DNA of 16,765 bases from positions 1 through 16,765 of the forward strand of contig DATGEP010000261.1 of the NCBI GenBank assembly GCA_035310125.1, in the 5' to 3' direction. How positions within the stretch are numbered: position 1 is the stretch's first letter; the number at the start of each line of letters is the position of its first letter. Position numbers and translations under genes: made by a program. Below are positions 1 through 6,859 of this stretch, in pieces. Source of the DNA: DATGEP01 sp035310125. GTDB taxonomy: Bacteria; Chloroflexota; Ktedonobacteria; Ktedonobacterales; JADMIN01. The notes under the pieces are model-generated. The model worked only from the letters and a program-made list of their open reading frames with translations, searched no databases and had not been told where the DNA came from.

Positions 1-45
1 CAATCTTCCTCCGTGCCGCTCCGTGTGTTCCGTGGTGAAATCTCA

Positions 46-462
46 TTTTCCGGCAGAATCGGCAACCGGCGCAACGCGCGCATCTCACATTCCGGCAAAA
101 ACGGCAACCGCTTCTACCGCAAAACGCGAATTCCGGCAGAATCGGCAATACCCCTCTCTTCCTCCAACTCTGTGCGGCTCCACTATCTCCATGCGCTCCG
201 CGGTCAACGAATCACGGATTGCGGTAAAAACGGCAACCGGCACCCTCGCGATGTGCGAATTGCGGCAAAAACGGCAACCGGCACCACTGCCGCGGCTCGT
301 GCGACCACGCGCGAATCGCGGCAAAAACGGCAACCGTCCGTTCTCCCCGCTTCCCGCGGGGCGGCGCACACGGCGCAGCGAGCGACGTTCCAGGCGCGGA
401 GTGGACGCTGAGCGAAGCGGTGGGGTCGGGGGTAAAATTCCATTTCCGGCAGAATCGGCAAC
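46..462. repeat. Seven-copy degenerate iteron-like repeat array
   Basis: Seven copies of the core GGCARAAWCGGCAA (R=A/G, W=A/T; one copy has T at position 3) start at 52, 94, 135, 223, 264, 320 and 448. Most are preceded by AATTC/GC and followed by CCGG. Each copy is itself an internal direct repeat, with CGGCA recurring every 9 bp. Start-to-start distances are 42, 41, 88, 41, 56 and 128 bp, so several lie about four helical turns apart and the 88-bp step looks like a lost copy. Copies 4 and 5 share a longer block of about 27 bp ending in CCGGCACC. Sequence between copies is not conserved. It could be a protein-binding array, a degenerate tandem repeat or a dispersed genomic repeat family; function is unknown. 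Confidence 0.8.
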
Positions 463-552
463 TACCACGCCGAGATTACCCGCGAGCCTTCAGCCCGCGA
501 TGCCGCGCTCACCCGTACCCCCGCCCCGTGTCGCTCCATCCTGTCATGTGGC

Positions 553-578
553 GCCCCTCTCCCCACGAGGAGAGGGGC
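553..578. repeat. REP-like GC-rich palindrome, possible terminator of the CocE-like gene
   Basis: GCCCCTCTCC (553-562) and GGAGAGGGGC (569-578) form a perfect 10-bp stem with the 6-nt loop CCACGA, followed by CAGGGGTGGGG. It begins 15 nt beyond the stop codon of the minus-strand hydrolase. There is no T-tract on either strand, so a classical intrinsic terminator is not shown. The CCCCTCTCC / GGAGAGGGG arrangement with a G-rich flank resembles intergenic palindromic repeats present in many copies in environmental bacterial genomes; that comparison is from memory. Confidence 0.65.
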
Positions 579-592
579 CAGGGGTGGGGTCT

Positions 593-2278
593 CTACCTCC
601 TCGGAATGATCGGCAGCACGAGCGCCGACGGGTGCGCGGCATCGTGATAGATACGTTGCTCGGCGGCGGCCATCTCCGCCGTCTGGCCCAGCGGCGCGCC
701 AGTATTCAGGTTGCGGTCATACTTGGGGAAAGCGCTGGACGCGATCTCCAGCCCGACTCGATGCCCGGCTTTGAAGACCTGCGCCGTATTCCAGCAGTCA
801 ATCGTATACTGATAGACGCGGCCCGGCTCGATCAGCGCGGGACGGTCCATACCGTCGCGAAAGCGCGCCCGCACCATGCCATCGCAGAGACGCTGCGCGA
901 AGCCGTTGGGGTGAATATCCACCAGCTTCGCCATGAAATCGGTATCCGGCGCGGAGGACGCGGCGTACAGCTCGACGCGGATAGGGCCGGTGACTTCGGT
1001 ATCTTCAGCCAGCGGCTCCGTGACATACACCAGCACATCGTCGCGGCGCTCCACGGCGGCATAGTCATCCGGCCCGCCGATCTGCGAGGAGGTCGGCTCC
1101 GTCAGAAACGGCACCGGGCGCGCGGGATCGTAGCGATAACCGTCCTGCGGCTCCTCACCGGCGGGCGCGGTGGTCGAGAGCACACCATCGCCGAAGCGGC
1201 TATTGGCGCTCCCGCCGCTGTGCAGGAAGTACGATGTCCATGCGGTGCGGGCCAGCGGCCATTCTCGCTCATCGCGCCACACATTCTCACCCATGATGAA
1301 GATGCGCACCGGCGCGTCGTCCTTGCCAGCGGCCACATCGCCTTTGAGCCAGCGGTCGAGCCAGCGCACCTGCTCGCCGTACAGGTCAATGATCGCCTGC
1401 GAGCCAAAATCCACCTCGCCGAGTTTGCTGGTGGTATTGACGGCGTGGCCCCACGGCCCCATGAGCAGGCGCTGGTTCGCGCGGGCCTCCGGCGTGCCGC
1501 CGCGTGCGGTCATGCCGGCGAAGTTGAGCGGCGTGCCGATCTGCTCGTCGTCGTTCCAGCCCGAAACGTGCAGCACCGGCACGTTGATGCGCTCAAACCG
1601 CGTCTGATAGCAGATGCGATCCCAATAGGCGTCCAGCTGCGGATGCGCAACGTCATTGCGCCAGTGACGCAGCGTGCGCCCGGCCGCTTCGTCCATGGTC
1701 AGCAGGGGCAAGTGATCGTAGACCCGCGACCACTCCACCGCCTCCATCGGCTGCAGCACGCGCCCACTGACGTAATGCAGCCAGCAGAGGTGCATGGGAC
1801 TGGGCAGCCCCGTCGGCGTCTCGACGAAGGGATCGGAGGGCGACACGACGGCCACCATCGCGCGCAGGTGCGGCGGCTGCTCCAGCGCGGCGAGCCACTG
1901 GATGCGTCCCAGGTACGACCCGCCAAATGTGCCGACCGCGCCAGTACACCACGGCTGCGCGGCGCACCACTCGACGGCGTCGTACCCATCGCGCCCATCA
2001 TTGACGTACGGCACGAACTCGCCATCGGAATCGCCGCGTCCGCGCACGTCCATTGCGACAAAGACGTAGCCGCGCCCGGCGAAGTAGCGTCCTTGAGCGA
2101 GCATGCCCACGCTGGCCTTGACATACGGCGTGCGCGTCAGGATGGCGGGGAGCCGCTCGGCTGTCTCCGCGTCCGTCCCGGCGGGGAAATAGAGATCGGC
2201 GGAGAGCGTAACGCCATCGCGCATGGGCACGCGCTGATCGAAGAGAATGCGTACAGACTCCGTAGCAGATGTAGACAT
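593..2278 (-). CDS. CocE/NonD family alpha/beta hydrolase (Xaa-Pro dipeptidyl-peptidase S15 type)
   Basis: This 561-residue protein is a serine hydrolase of the cocaine esterase / glutaryl-7-ACA acylase / PepX family, which cleaves esters or amides or removes N-terminal X-Pro dipeptides. The N-terminal half is an alpha/beta hydrolase fold beginning PMRDGVTLSADLYFPAG (18-34), with VRGRGDSDGEF near 78-88. The nucleophile is Ser121 in GGSYLG, the acid is Asp243 or Asp244 in SGWNDD, and the base is His278 in GPWGHA. The C-terminal part (about 350-561) is the jelly-roll domain of the family, with GPIRVELYAAS near 431-441. Length is normal. No signal peptide is visible, so it is probably cytoplasmic. 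The ATG start has GAAGGA about 10 nt upstream and a promoter candidate at 2357-2385. The natural substrate cannot be told from sequence. Confidence 0.93.
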   Translation of the reverse strand: MSTSATESVRILFDQRVPMRDGVTLSADLYFPAGTDAETAERLPAILTRTPYVKASVGMLAQGRYFAGRGYVFVAMDVRGRGDSDGEFVPYVNDGRDGYDAVEWCAAQPWCTGAVGTFGGSYLGRIQWLAALEQPPHLRAMVAVVSPSDPFVETPTGLPSPMHLCWLHYVSGRVLQPMEAVEWSRVYDHLPLLTMDEAAGRTLRHWRNDVAHPQLDAYWDRICYQTRFERINVPVLHVSGWNDDEQIGTPLNFAGMTARGGTPEARANQRLLMGPWGHAVNTTSKLGEVDFGSQAIIDLYGEQVRWLDRWLKGDVAAGKDDAPVRIFIMGENVWRDEREWPLARTAWTSYFLHSGGSANSRFGDGVLSTTAPAGEEPQDGYRYDPARPVPFLTEPTSSQIGGPDDYAAVERRDDVLVYVTEPLAEDTEVTGPIRVELYAASSAPDTDFMAKLVDIHPNGFAQRLCDGMVRARFRDGMDRPALIEPGRVYQYTIDCWNTAQVFKAGHRVGLEIASSAFPKYDRNLNTGAPLGQTAEMAAAEQRIYHDAAHPSALVLPIIPRR

Positions 2279-2356
2279 GCAAGCTTGTCCTTCGTTTAGT
2301 GTGGCAGCGAGAACCTCAACAGATACGCCTGCGTTCAGCCACTTTTACCGCACATC

Positions 2357-2385
2357 AGTCTATAGGCGAGCGGTGGCGCGGTCAA
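2357..2385 (-). promoter_or_regulatory. Candidate sigma-70-type promoter of the CocE-like gene
   Basis: On the minus strand, TTGACC (2385-2380, 5 of 6 to TTGACA) lies 17 bp from TAGACT (2362-2357, 4 of 6 to TATAAT; TATAGA overlaps it). Transcription would start near 2350, giving a leader of about 70 nt before the ATG at 2278. Confidence 0.45.
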
Positions 2386-2565
2386 GTGAATGGGGGAGAT
2401 GATGGATACGTCTGAGTCGTCTGAGTCGCGGGTGTCGCCTCTGCGGCAATGCCCATAATGTCGCTCGTATACCTGTACCTGTCCAGGTCGCGACTTCCGG
2501 TGCCACGTGCCAGTCCTCCAGGTGTCGAAACTGTCGGTAGTTCACTGTAGTGGTGATAGCGTCAA

Positions 2566-2574
2566 TGGTATACT
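2566..2574 (+). promoter_or_regulatory. Extended -10 promoter candidate for the MBL-fold gene
   Basis: TGG-TATACT has the TGn extension and 5 of 6 matches to TATAAT. No good -35 box lies 17 bp upstream, which an extended -10 promoter can tolerate. The transcript leader would be about 190 nt, which is long, so a closer promoter may exist. Confidence 0.3.
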
Positions 2575-2769
2575 CTCGCACAAGTAGTCTAAATTCCGCG
2601 GTCGCGCGGCTGGCATCCAGTATGCATGGCACACGCCTTTTCCGTAACGCTGGCGCATCATATCTCGTACAGGAGTATAGAACACTCACCGCAGAGTATG
2701 ATCTTCCGTTTACGGCAGCGCCAGGTGGGAGCGAAGGCGTATCATCGGCACACATGGGGAGGCAGCGCG

Positions 2770-3834
2770 ATGACGCGGAAGTCTCGCCGCCAGCAGCGGC
2801 CACACGATGGATCGGACAAACCAGCTCCCATGTATCCCAGCTATCTCGATGCGCCCGACGTGCGCGATATCTCCCTGCCATCGAGCGACTCCGCGGTCTC
2901 CCGCCGCCTCTGGGCGCGCTTTTGGGGTGTCCGTGGCACCCGGCCTATGATTCCCATGGATGGCTCTCGCTTCGGCGGCAATACCGCCTGTCTTGAAGTG
3001 CGCTATGCCGGACACGTGCTGATCTTCGACGCCGGCAGCGGCATCGTCGGTCTGGGCGATGCGCTGCTGCGCGAGTGGAGCACGCCGCCCGCGTTCCCGC
3101 GACCCACGCTGACGCTCCTTTTCACGCACGCCCATCACGACCACCTCTGCGGTCTCCCGTTCTTCGCGCCGCTCTTCCAGCGCGACGCCGATATTCACCT
3201 GCTCGGACCCGATCTCGCTGGCCTGCGCTTCGAGGAGATCATTTCCGGCTACATCCGCTCGCCCTACTTCCCGGTGGACTTCAACGACCTACCCTCCCAG
3301 CGCCGGCTGTACAGCATCGCCGACGGGACGCGCCTGCTCTGGCGGGAAGGCGCGAGCAACCCCTTCGTGTGCGACATCTCACGGCCCGCGCCGGCTGATG
3401 CGCTGGTTGTGGATGTCATGCATTCGCGGCTGCACCCACGCAACGGCACGCTCGTCTATCGCATCACCGCGGGCGGGCGCAGCCTCGTCTTCGCCACTGA
3501 TGTGGAGATTGGCGATGGCGCCAACAGCGACGACATCACCGCCGCCCAGCGGCTCATTCGCTTCGCTCGTGGATCGGACGTGCTCGTACACGACGCGCAG
3601 TACAGCGACGAGGACTATGGGGGCGCGGTTTCGCGCCGTGGCTTCGGCCACAGCACGCCCGCTATGGCTGCCCACATCGCCCGCGCCGCTGAGGTCGGCA
3701 AGCTCGTCCTCTTCCACCACGACCCCAGCTATGCCGACGCCGATGTCTCCGCGCTCGAGCGCACTGCCCGCTCATTGTTCCCGGAGGTCCAGGCCGCGCG
3801 AGAAGGCCAAGAAATCTGTCTGGACGGATTATGA
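2770..3834 (+). CDS. MBL-fold metallo-hydrolase (lactamase-B_2 type)
   Basis: This 354-residue protein is a metallo-beta-lactamase-fold hydrolase, a family that includes cyclic-nucleotide phosphodiesterases, tRNase Z and phosphonate-metabolism enzymes. The metal-binding signature THAHHDH is at 119-125 (His120, His122, Asp124, His125). Further ligand candidates are His218 (MHSRLHP), Asp244 (FATDVE), His274-Asp275 (VHDAQYSD) and His316-His317 (LFHHDPS). The start of the fold, WGVRGTRP...FGGNTACLEV (52-77), resembles RNase Z-like and phosphodiesterase-like members. I chose the ATG at 2770 because GGGGAGG lies just upstream and residues before it in the same frame look non-coding. About 45 N-terminal residues precede the fold and look disordered. 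Reaction and substrate are unknown. The 3' end carries a promoter for the next small gene. Confidence 0.88.
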   Translation: MTRKSRRQQRPHDGSDKPAPMYPSYLDAPDVRDISLPSSDSAVSRRLWARFWGVRGTRPMIPMDGSRFGGNTACLEVRYAGHVLIFDAGSGIVGLGDALLREWSTPPAFPRPTLTLLFTHAHHDHLCGLPFFAPLFQRDADIHLLGPDLAGLRFEEIISGYIRSPYFPVDFNDLPSQRRLYSIADGTRLLWREGASNPFVCDISRPAPADALVVDVMHSRLHPRNGTLVYRITAGGRSLVFATDVEIGDGANSDDITAAQRLIRFARGSDVLVHDAQYSDEDYGGAVSRRGFGHSTPAMAAHIARAAEVGKLVLFHHDPSYADADVSALERTARSLFPEVQAAREGQEICLDGL

Positions 3835-3850
3835 TGCAGGCTCGTATAAT
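3821..3850 (+). promoter_or_regulatory. Promoter with consensus -10 box, overlapping the end of the MBL gene
   Basis: A perfect TATAAT (3845-3850) lies 18 bp after TGGACG (3821-3826, 4 of 6 to TTGACA). Transcription would start near 3857, about 63 nt upstream of the lysine-rich microprotein and within reach of the M50 protease gene. It is the best -10 match I found in this GC-rich window. Confidence 0.55.
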
Positions 3851-3919
3851 CGAGGCGCGATCCTATGTGCGCGACGCCGCGCTACCCGATCGCCATCACT
3901 TCTCCTCAGGAGGCGCGTC

Positions 3920-3988
3920 ATGGCTGGCAAAAATCCCCCGCCCAAGGAAAAAAAGAAGCCCAAGAAAGCCAAAGCCGCCAAGAGCTGA
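3920..3988 (+). CDS. Lysine-rich 22-residue microprotein
   Basis: A 22-codon ORF encodes a highly basic peptide: MAGKNPP followed by PKEKKKPKKAKAAK. It has nine lysines, four prolines and one acidic residue. The ribosome binding site is ideal: AGGAGG (3908-3913) six nt before ATG, with a consensus -10 promoter about 70 nt upstream. It fits neatly between the MBL-fold gene and the M50 protease gene. Composition resembles the basic tails of nucleic-acid-binding or ribosome-associated proteins, but no family is recognised. It could be a real microprotein or a translated leader controlling the downstream protease; the translation signals are much stronger than expected by chance. Confidence 0.5.
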   Translation: MAGKNPPPKEKKKPKKAKAAKS

Positions 3989-4126
3989 GAGCCTCGTGCT
4001 CCCACTCGCGGCGCCCTCCGGCGAGCGACGGCTTCGGCGGCGTCCTCCCGTGTCGCGGCATCGCGCCAACGCGCGGTTGGGCGCCGCGCATCTCGCGCAC
4101 CCATTGACTCCATCGAGGCCACTCCT

Positions 4127-4888
4127 ATGAATATCATCGTGATTGCGGAGACATTTCTCGCGTTCGTCATCGCCGTGACCATCCATGAAGCGGCCCACGC
4201 TGCCATGGCAGGCATCCTCGGCGACGCCTCGCCCATCGCCGATGGCCGGCTCAGCGTCGTCCCGCGCCGCCAGATGGCCACCGTAGGCACCATCGCCGCC
4301 ATTGTCACCAGCTTCCACGGTCTGGGCTCCCTCGGCTGGGGCCGGCCCGTAGATGTGGACGTCCGGCGGCTGCGCGGCGGCGCCAATCTCGGCATGATCC
4401 TCGTCGCCATCTCTGGCCCGCTCGTCAATCTTGGCATCGGCCTCGGCCTCGCCTTCGGTATGCGCGCCATCCCGTCATTCGCCGCGCTCGATGCCGCTGC
4501 CGCAAGCTGCGCGTCCACGCGGACTTTTGGTCTCGCTATGCAAAATTGCCTTGCCACCGCGCAATCTCCCTATCTCGTGCGTGCCGAGCAATTCCTGGTC
4601 ACGCTGGCTGTGGTCAATATCCTCCTCGCCCTCGTCAACTGCATTCCGCTACACCCGCTCGACGGCTACAAAGTCATCTTCGCCCTCTTGCCCACTGTCC
4701 AGGCGCTCCGCTTCCGCGACTTTGAGCCCTACATGGAGGTTATCCTCCTCATCATTTTCTTTGTCGTTCCCTACGTCGCGCAAATCGTCGGCGCCAGTTT
4801 CAACCCGGCTGGACTGCTCATTGTGAAAGCCAACGATATCGTCGGTGGCATCATTGGCTCGCTTATCCGCGCCTATCCCCTCCTATGA
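4127..4888 (+). CDS. Site-2 protease family protein (peptidase M50), membrane zinc metalloprotease
   Basis: This 253-residue multispanning membrane protein is a compact M50 intramembrane protease of the SpoIVFB-like, PDZ-less class that cleaves transmembrane segments. The zinc motif HEAAH is at 20-24 in the first hydrophobic segment. The third ligand region NCIPLHPLDG is at 171-180 (Asp179), matching the NxxPxxxLDG signature. Hydrophobic segments are near 1-19, 50-65, 88-112, 155-175 and 200-225. The ATG has GAGG (4115-4118) eight nt upstream. The stop overlaps the next start by ATGA, so the HD gene is translationally coupled. An M50 gene close to scpA is a recurrent arrangement in Chloroflexota and Firmicutes (from memory). 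Confidence 0.92.
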   Translation: MNIIVIAETFLAFVIAVTIHEAAHAAMAGILGDASPIADGRLSVVPRRQMATVGTIAAIVTSFHGLGSLGWGRPVDVDVRRLRGGANLGMILVAISGPLVNLGIGLGLAFGMRAIPSFAALDAAAASCASTRTFGLAMQNCLATAQSPYLVRAEQFLVTLAVVNILLALVNCIPLHPLDGYKVIFALLPTVQALRFRDFEPYMEVILLIIFFVVPYVAQIVGASFNPAGLLIVKANDIVGGIIGSLIRAYPLL

Positions 4889-5394
4889 GGCACTCCCCGC
4901 GCGCCGCGCTCTATCGCGTCTGGCAGGTCTGGCGCTCCCTCACCGCGCGACCGTTAGATGGCGCCGAACGTGCGATCCTGCGCGAGATGCTGCCGCCCGG
5001 TGGTCGCGAGCTGTTCGCGACCATGTCCACCAACGATCAGCGCCATAGCCTCTCCGTCTATCGCAAGCTCGTGGCGCGCGGCTGCGTGGACCGTGAGATG
5101 CTCGCGGCGGCGCTCCTGCACGACAGCGGCAAAGGTGGCGGGCGCGTGCGGCTCTGGGTGCGCCCGCCCGTTGTTCTGCTGCGCGCCTTCGCGCCGGGCG
5201 CGCTGCGCTGGCTCGCGCGCGAGCCGCGCCCCTTCTGGCGCGGCCCCTTCTATTACTCCTGGCACCACGCCGAGATCGGCGCCGACCTTGCCGCGCTGGC
5301 CGGCCTCTCGGAGCGCACCATCTTGCTCATTCGCACCCACCACCAACCCAACGGCCCCGCCGCCGAGCTGCACGCCGTTGACGACGCCTCATAG
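4885..5394 (+). CDS. HD-domain protein (putative phosphohydrolase)
   Basis: This 169-residue protein has the HD-superfamily metal ligands in order: His54 (RHSLSVY), His79-Asp80 (ALLHDSGK), His127-His128 (SWHHAEIGADLA), His152-His153 (RTHHQP) and Asp166 or Asp167 near the C-terminus. HD proteins hydrolyse phosphoester bonds, often in nucleotides or signalling molecules; the substrate here is unknown. A hydrophobic, Arg/Pro-rich stretch (about 88-125) separates the HD motif from the later histidines and may associate with membrane. Its ATG overlaps the M50 stop codon and has no separate ribosome binding site, so it is probably made by coupled translation. It is shorter than signalling HD-GYP proteins and lacks the GYP motif. 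Confidence 0.84.
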   Translation: MRHSPRAALYRVWQVWRSLTARPLDGAERAILREMLPPGGRELFATMSTNDQRHSLSVYRKLVARGCVDREMLAAALLHDSGKGGGRVRLWVRPPVVLLRAFAPGALRWLAREPRPFWRGPFYYSWHHAEIGADLAALAGLSERTILLIRTHHQPNGPAAELHAVDDAS

Positions 5395-5411
5395 CCCATC
5401 AGGCACATCCA

Positions 5412-5427
5412 TAGACCAATTGGTCTA
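5412..5427. promoter_or_regulatory. Perfect 16-bp palindrome, TetR/NemR-like operator
   Basis: TAGACCAATTGGTCTA is a perfect palindrome with no loop, so it is more likely a protein operator than a hairpin terminator. It fits TAGACCnnnnGGTCTA, which I recall as the box of the TetR-family repressor NemR. It lies after the HD gene stop and about 40 bp upstream of a weak promoter candidate for scpA (TCGACC 5468-5473, 17 bp, TATAGC 5491-5496). No TetR gene is in the window. Confidence 0.55.
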
Positions 5428-5560
5428 CGTGTGCGTTCAATGGGTAAAGTTGGCCCGGTTTCCGCTCTCGACCCACCCACTCGGAACAGTTATAGCGAAC
5501 CGGATTCGCCTACCACTCAATGATGGCAGCGCATCTCATCGCATACTCAGGAGAGGGACA

Positions 5561-6601
5561 ATGGCGACAGCAATCTCCGACGCACGCGCGCCTGAAGATG
5601 CCGGCAGCGCCACCGCCAGCCAGGAATCTACGCGGCTCTCCGTCACGCATGACGAAACACGCTACACGGTTCGCCTTCCTGGCTTCGAGGGGCCGCTAGA
5701 TCTGCTGCTGCACCTGATCGAGAAGAACCAGCTTGAAATCACCACCATCTCCCTGGTGGCCGTCACCGATCAGTTCATCCAGTACATACACGGCTGGGAG
5801 CACCCACCGATGCCCCGCCTCGCTGAGTTCGTCGCGATGGCGGCGCGTCTGCTCCTCATCAAATCGCGCAGCCTCCTCCCCCGCCAGCTACGCCAGGAGG
5901 ATCTGAGCGACGAGACGGACCCGCTCGAAGACGCCGAGATGCTGCGCCGCCACCTCATCGAGTACAAAATGGCGCGCGAGATTGCCCGCGCCCTGAAGGC
6001 CCGCGAGATTGCCGGCCTGCAAACATTCTCGCGGCCTGGCCCCGTCGCGGACGCCGAAGCCATGATCGTGTGGGCGCCCCCACGGCTCATCGGCCTCAAC
6101 GTCAACGCGCTGGCGCTCGTCTTTCGCCGTGTCCTCGCCGAAAAACGCCTGAGCGAGCCCGAGCGCCTTCCTCTACCAGTCATCACCATCACGGAAAAGA
6201 TCGCCGAAGTCGAGGCGCTGCTCGTCGCTCGCGAGCGCGCCACGCTCGAAGAGGTGCTACGCACGGCCACTTCGCGCTTCGCTGTCGTCGTCACCTTCCT
6301 CGCCGTGCTGGAAATGTGGCACCAGGCTCGCGTCGAAGTGCTGCAAGACGGGCTTTTCGCCCCTATCGAAATCCGGCGCGGACCAAAGTTCGGCCAGCAT
6401 ATCGAAGCCAGCTCGTTCGATGTGGCCTCGCCGGATGCCACGCCGGCGGTTATTCCCTCCGCGAGTGCGCCTGCACCGTCCACCCCCTCCGCGGCGGACG
6501 CGACGACAGACACCGCCGCGAAGCCACCCCGTGCGCACACAAAACGCGCCAGGGCCGCCCAGCTCGCCTTACACAGTCCTGGCGCTGGAAGCGAGCAGTA
6601 G
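5561..6601 (+). CDS. scpA: Segregation and condensation protein A (ScpA kleisin)
   Basis: This 346-residue protein is the kleisin subunit that links Smc heads and recruits ScpB in the bacterial condensin used for chromosome segregation. The hallmark FEGPLDLLLHLIEK is at 42-55, followed by ARLLLIKSRSLLP (95-107). A winged-helix C-terminal part (about 205-275) includes FLAVLEMWHQARVEVLQ. The ATG at 5561 has AGGAGAGGG (5549-5557) three nt upstream; the open frame extends much further 5' but those residues are antisense-like and lack a start signal. It is longer than typical ScpA (about 250-270): 35 extra N-terminal residues and about 65 extra Ala/Pro/Thr-rich C-terminal residues, probably disordered. 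The usual partner scpB is not downstream; a convergent gene follows instead. Confidence 0.93.
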   Translation: MATAISDARAPEDAGSATASQESTRLSVTHDETRYTVRLPGFEGPLDLLLHLIEKNQLEITTISLVAVTDQFIQYIHGWEHPPMPRLAEFVAMAARLLLIKSRSLLPRQLRQEDLSDETDPLEDAEMLRRHLIEYKMAREIARALKAREIAGLQTFSRPGPVADAEAMIVWAPPRLIGLNVNALALVFRRVLAEKRLSEPERLPLPVITITEKIAEVEALLVARERATLEEVLRTATSRFAVVVTFLAVLEMWHQARVEVLQDGLFAPIEIRRGPKFGQHIEASSFDVASPDATPAVIPSASAPAPSTPSAADATTDTAAKPPRAHTKRARAAQLALHSPGAGSEQ

Positions 6602-6634
6602 CGCAGCCGCGGCGGCAGTGGCGCCACCGTCGCG

Positions 6635-6859
6635 CTACGCCCTGCGACCAAGCGCCTTCATCACATCCTTGGGGCCGCCAAACGATTCGGCGGGAAGAGC
6701 GCGAATCTGCTCAACCATCTCATTTGACGCATGGTTTGTCTGCGCCTGCCGCACCAGATCATCCTTCGACGCGGGATAGCTCGTCCCTTTCAGATGTTTC
6801 TGCATCTGGACCGGTGAGATACGCTTGCCGCTCGACTCCAAAGCACCGTGTTCCGCCAT
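6635..6859 (-). CDS. DUF2795 family small protein
   Basis: This 74-residue protein matches the DUF2795 pattern in PVQMQKHLKGTSYPASKDDL (16-35), then a short helix and ALPAESFGGPKDVMKALG (54-71). The family is a small helical fold, common in Actinobacteria and Chloroflexota, with no assigned biochemical role. The chosen ATG has AAAGGAG (6874-6868) eight nt upstream; the longer frame has no better start. It converges on scpA with 33 nt between stops. An imperfect GC-rich palindrome (GTGGCGCCAC, 6619-6628) lies between them without a T-tract. Confidence 0.85.
   Translation of the reverse strand: MAEHGALESSGKRISPVQMQKHLKGTSYPASKDDLVRQAQTNHASNEMVEQIRALPAESFGGPKDVMKALGRRA

Larger units (their letters stand above)
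1..592. other. Non-coding, repeat-rich region downstream of the CocE-like hydrolase
   Basis: No open frame here resembles a protein family; frames crossing it only translate the direct repeats into patterns such as RQKRQ. It holds the seven-copy repeat array (46-462) and a REP-like palindrome (553-578) just after the stop codon of the minus-strand hydrolase. No RNA gene was recognised. Confidence 0.6.
2279..2769. other. Divergent intergenic region between the hydrolase and the MBL-fold gene
   Basis: It contains the hydrolase promoter candidate (2357-2385), a partly tandem GTCTGAGTC element (2410-2428), a small inverted repeat ACCTG-TC-CAGGT (2477-2488), and an extended -10 candidate TGGTATACT (2566-2574) facing the MBL-fold gene. 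No convincing coding frame was found. The open frames across it run into the MBL gene out of frame or extend it without a ribosome binding site. Confidence 0.5.

Noticed and set aside
46..462. Possible CRISPR array
   Set aside because: Repeats are short and degenerate, intervals vary (41-128 bp pitch), spacers are irregular and no cas gene is present.
23..2299. A 758-codon open frame on the plus strand
   Set aside because: It is antisense to the CocE-like hydrolase, whose catalytic motifs are intact, and its 5' part is only the direct repeats translated. No domain is visible.
2414..2428. A 15-bp repeat GAGTCGTCTGAGTCG shared with 7248-7262
   Set aside because: It is internally repetitive, and one chance match of this length in a window this size is not remarkable.
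2626..2769. Longer N-terminus for the MBL-fold protein
   Set aside because: The upstream in-frame ATG has no ribosome binding site and the added 48 residues look non-coding; the ATG at 2770 has GGGGAGG just upstream.
2360..2881. A 173-codon minus-strand frame across the divergent region
   Set aside because: It overlaps the MBL start and both promoter candidates, has no recognisable domain, and no clear translation signal.
4958..5560. Upstream extension of the scpA frame
   Set aside because: It overlaps the HD-domain gene out of frame and has Arg/Pro/Ser-rich shadow composition; the ATG at 5561 has a clear ribosome binding site.
6619..6628. GTGGCGCCAC palindrome as terminator between scpA and the DUF2795 gene
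   Set aside because: The longer arms have mismatches and there is no T-tract on either strand.
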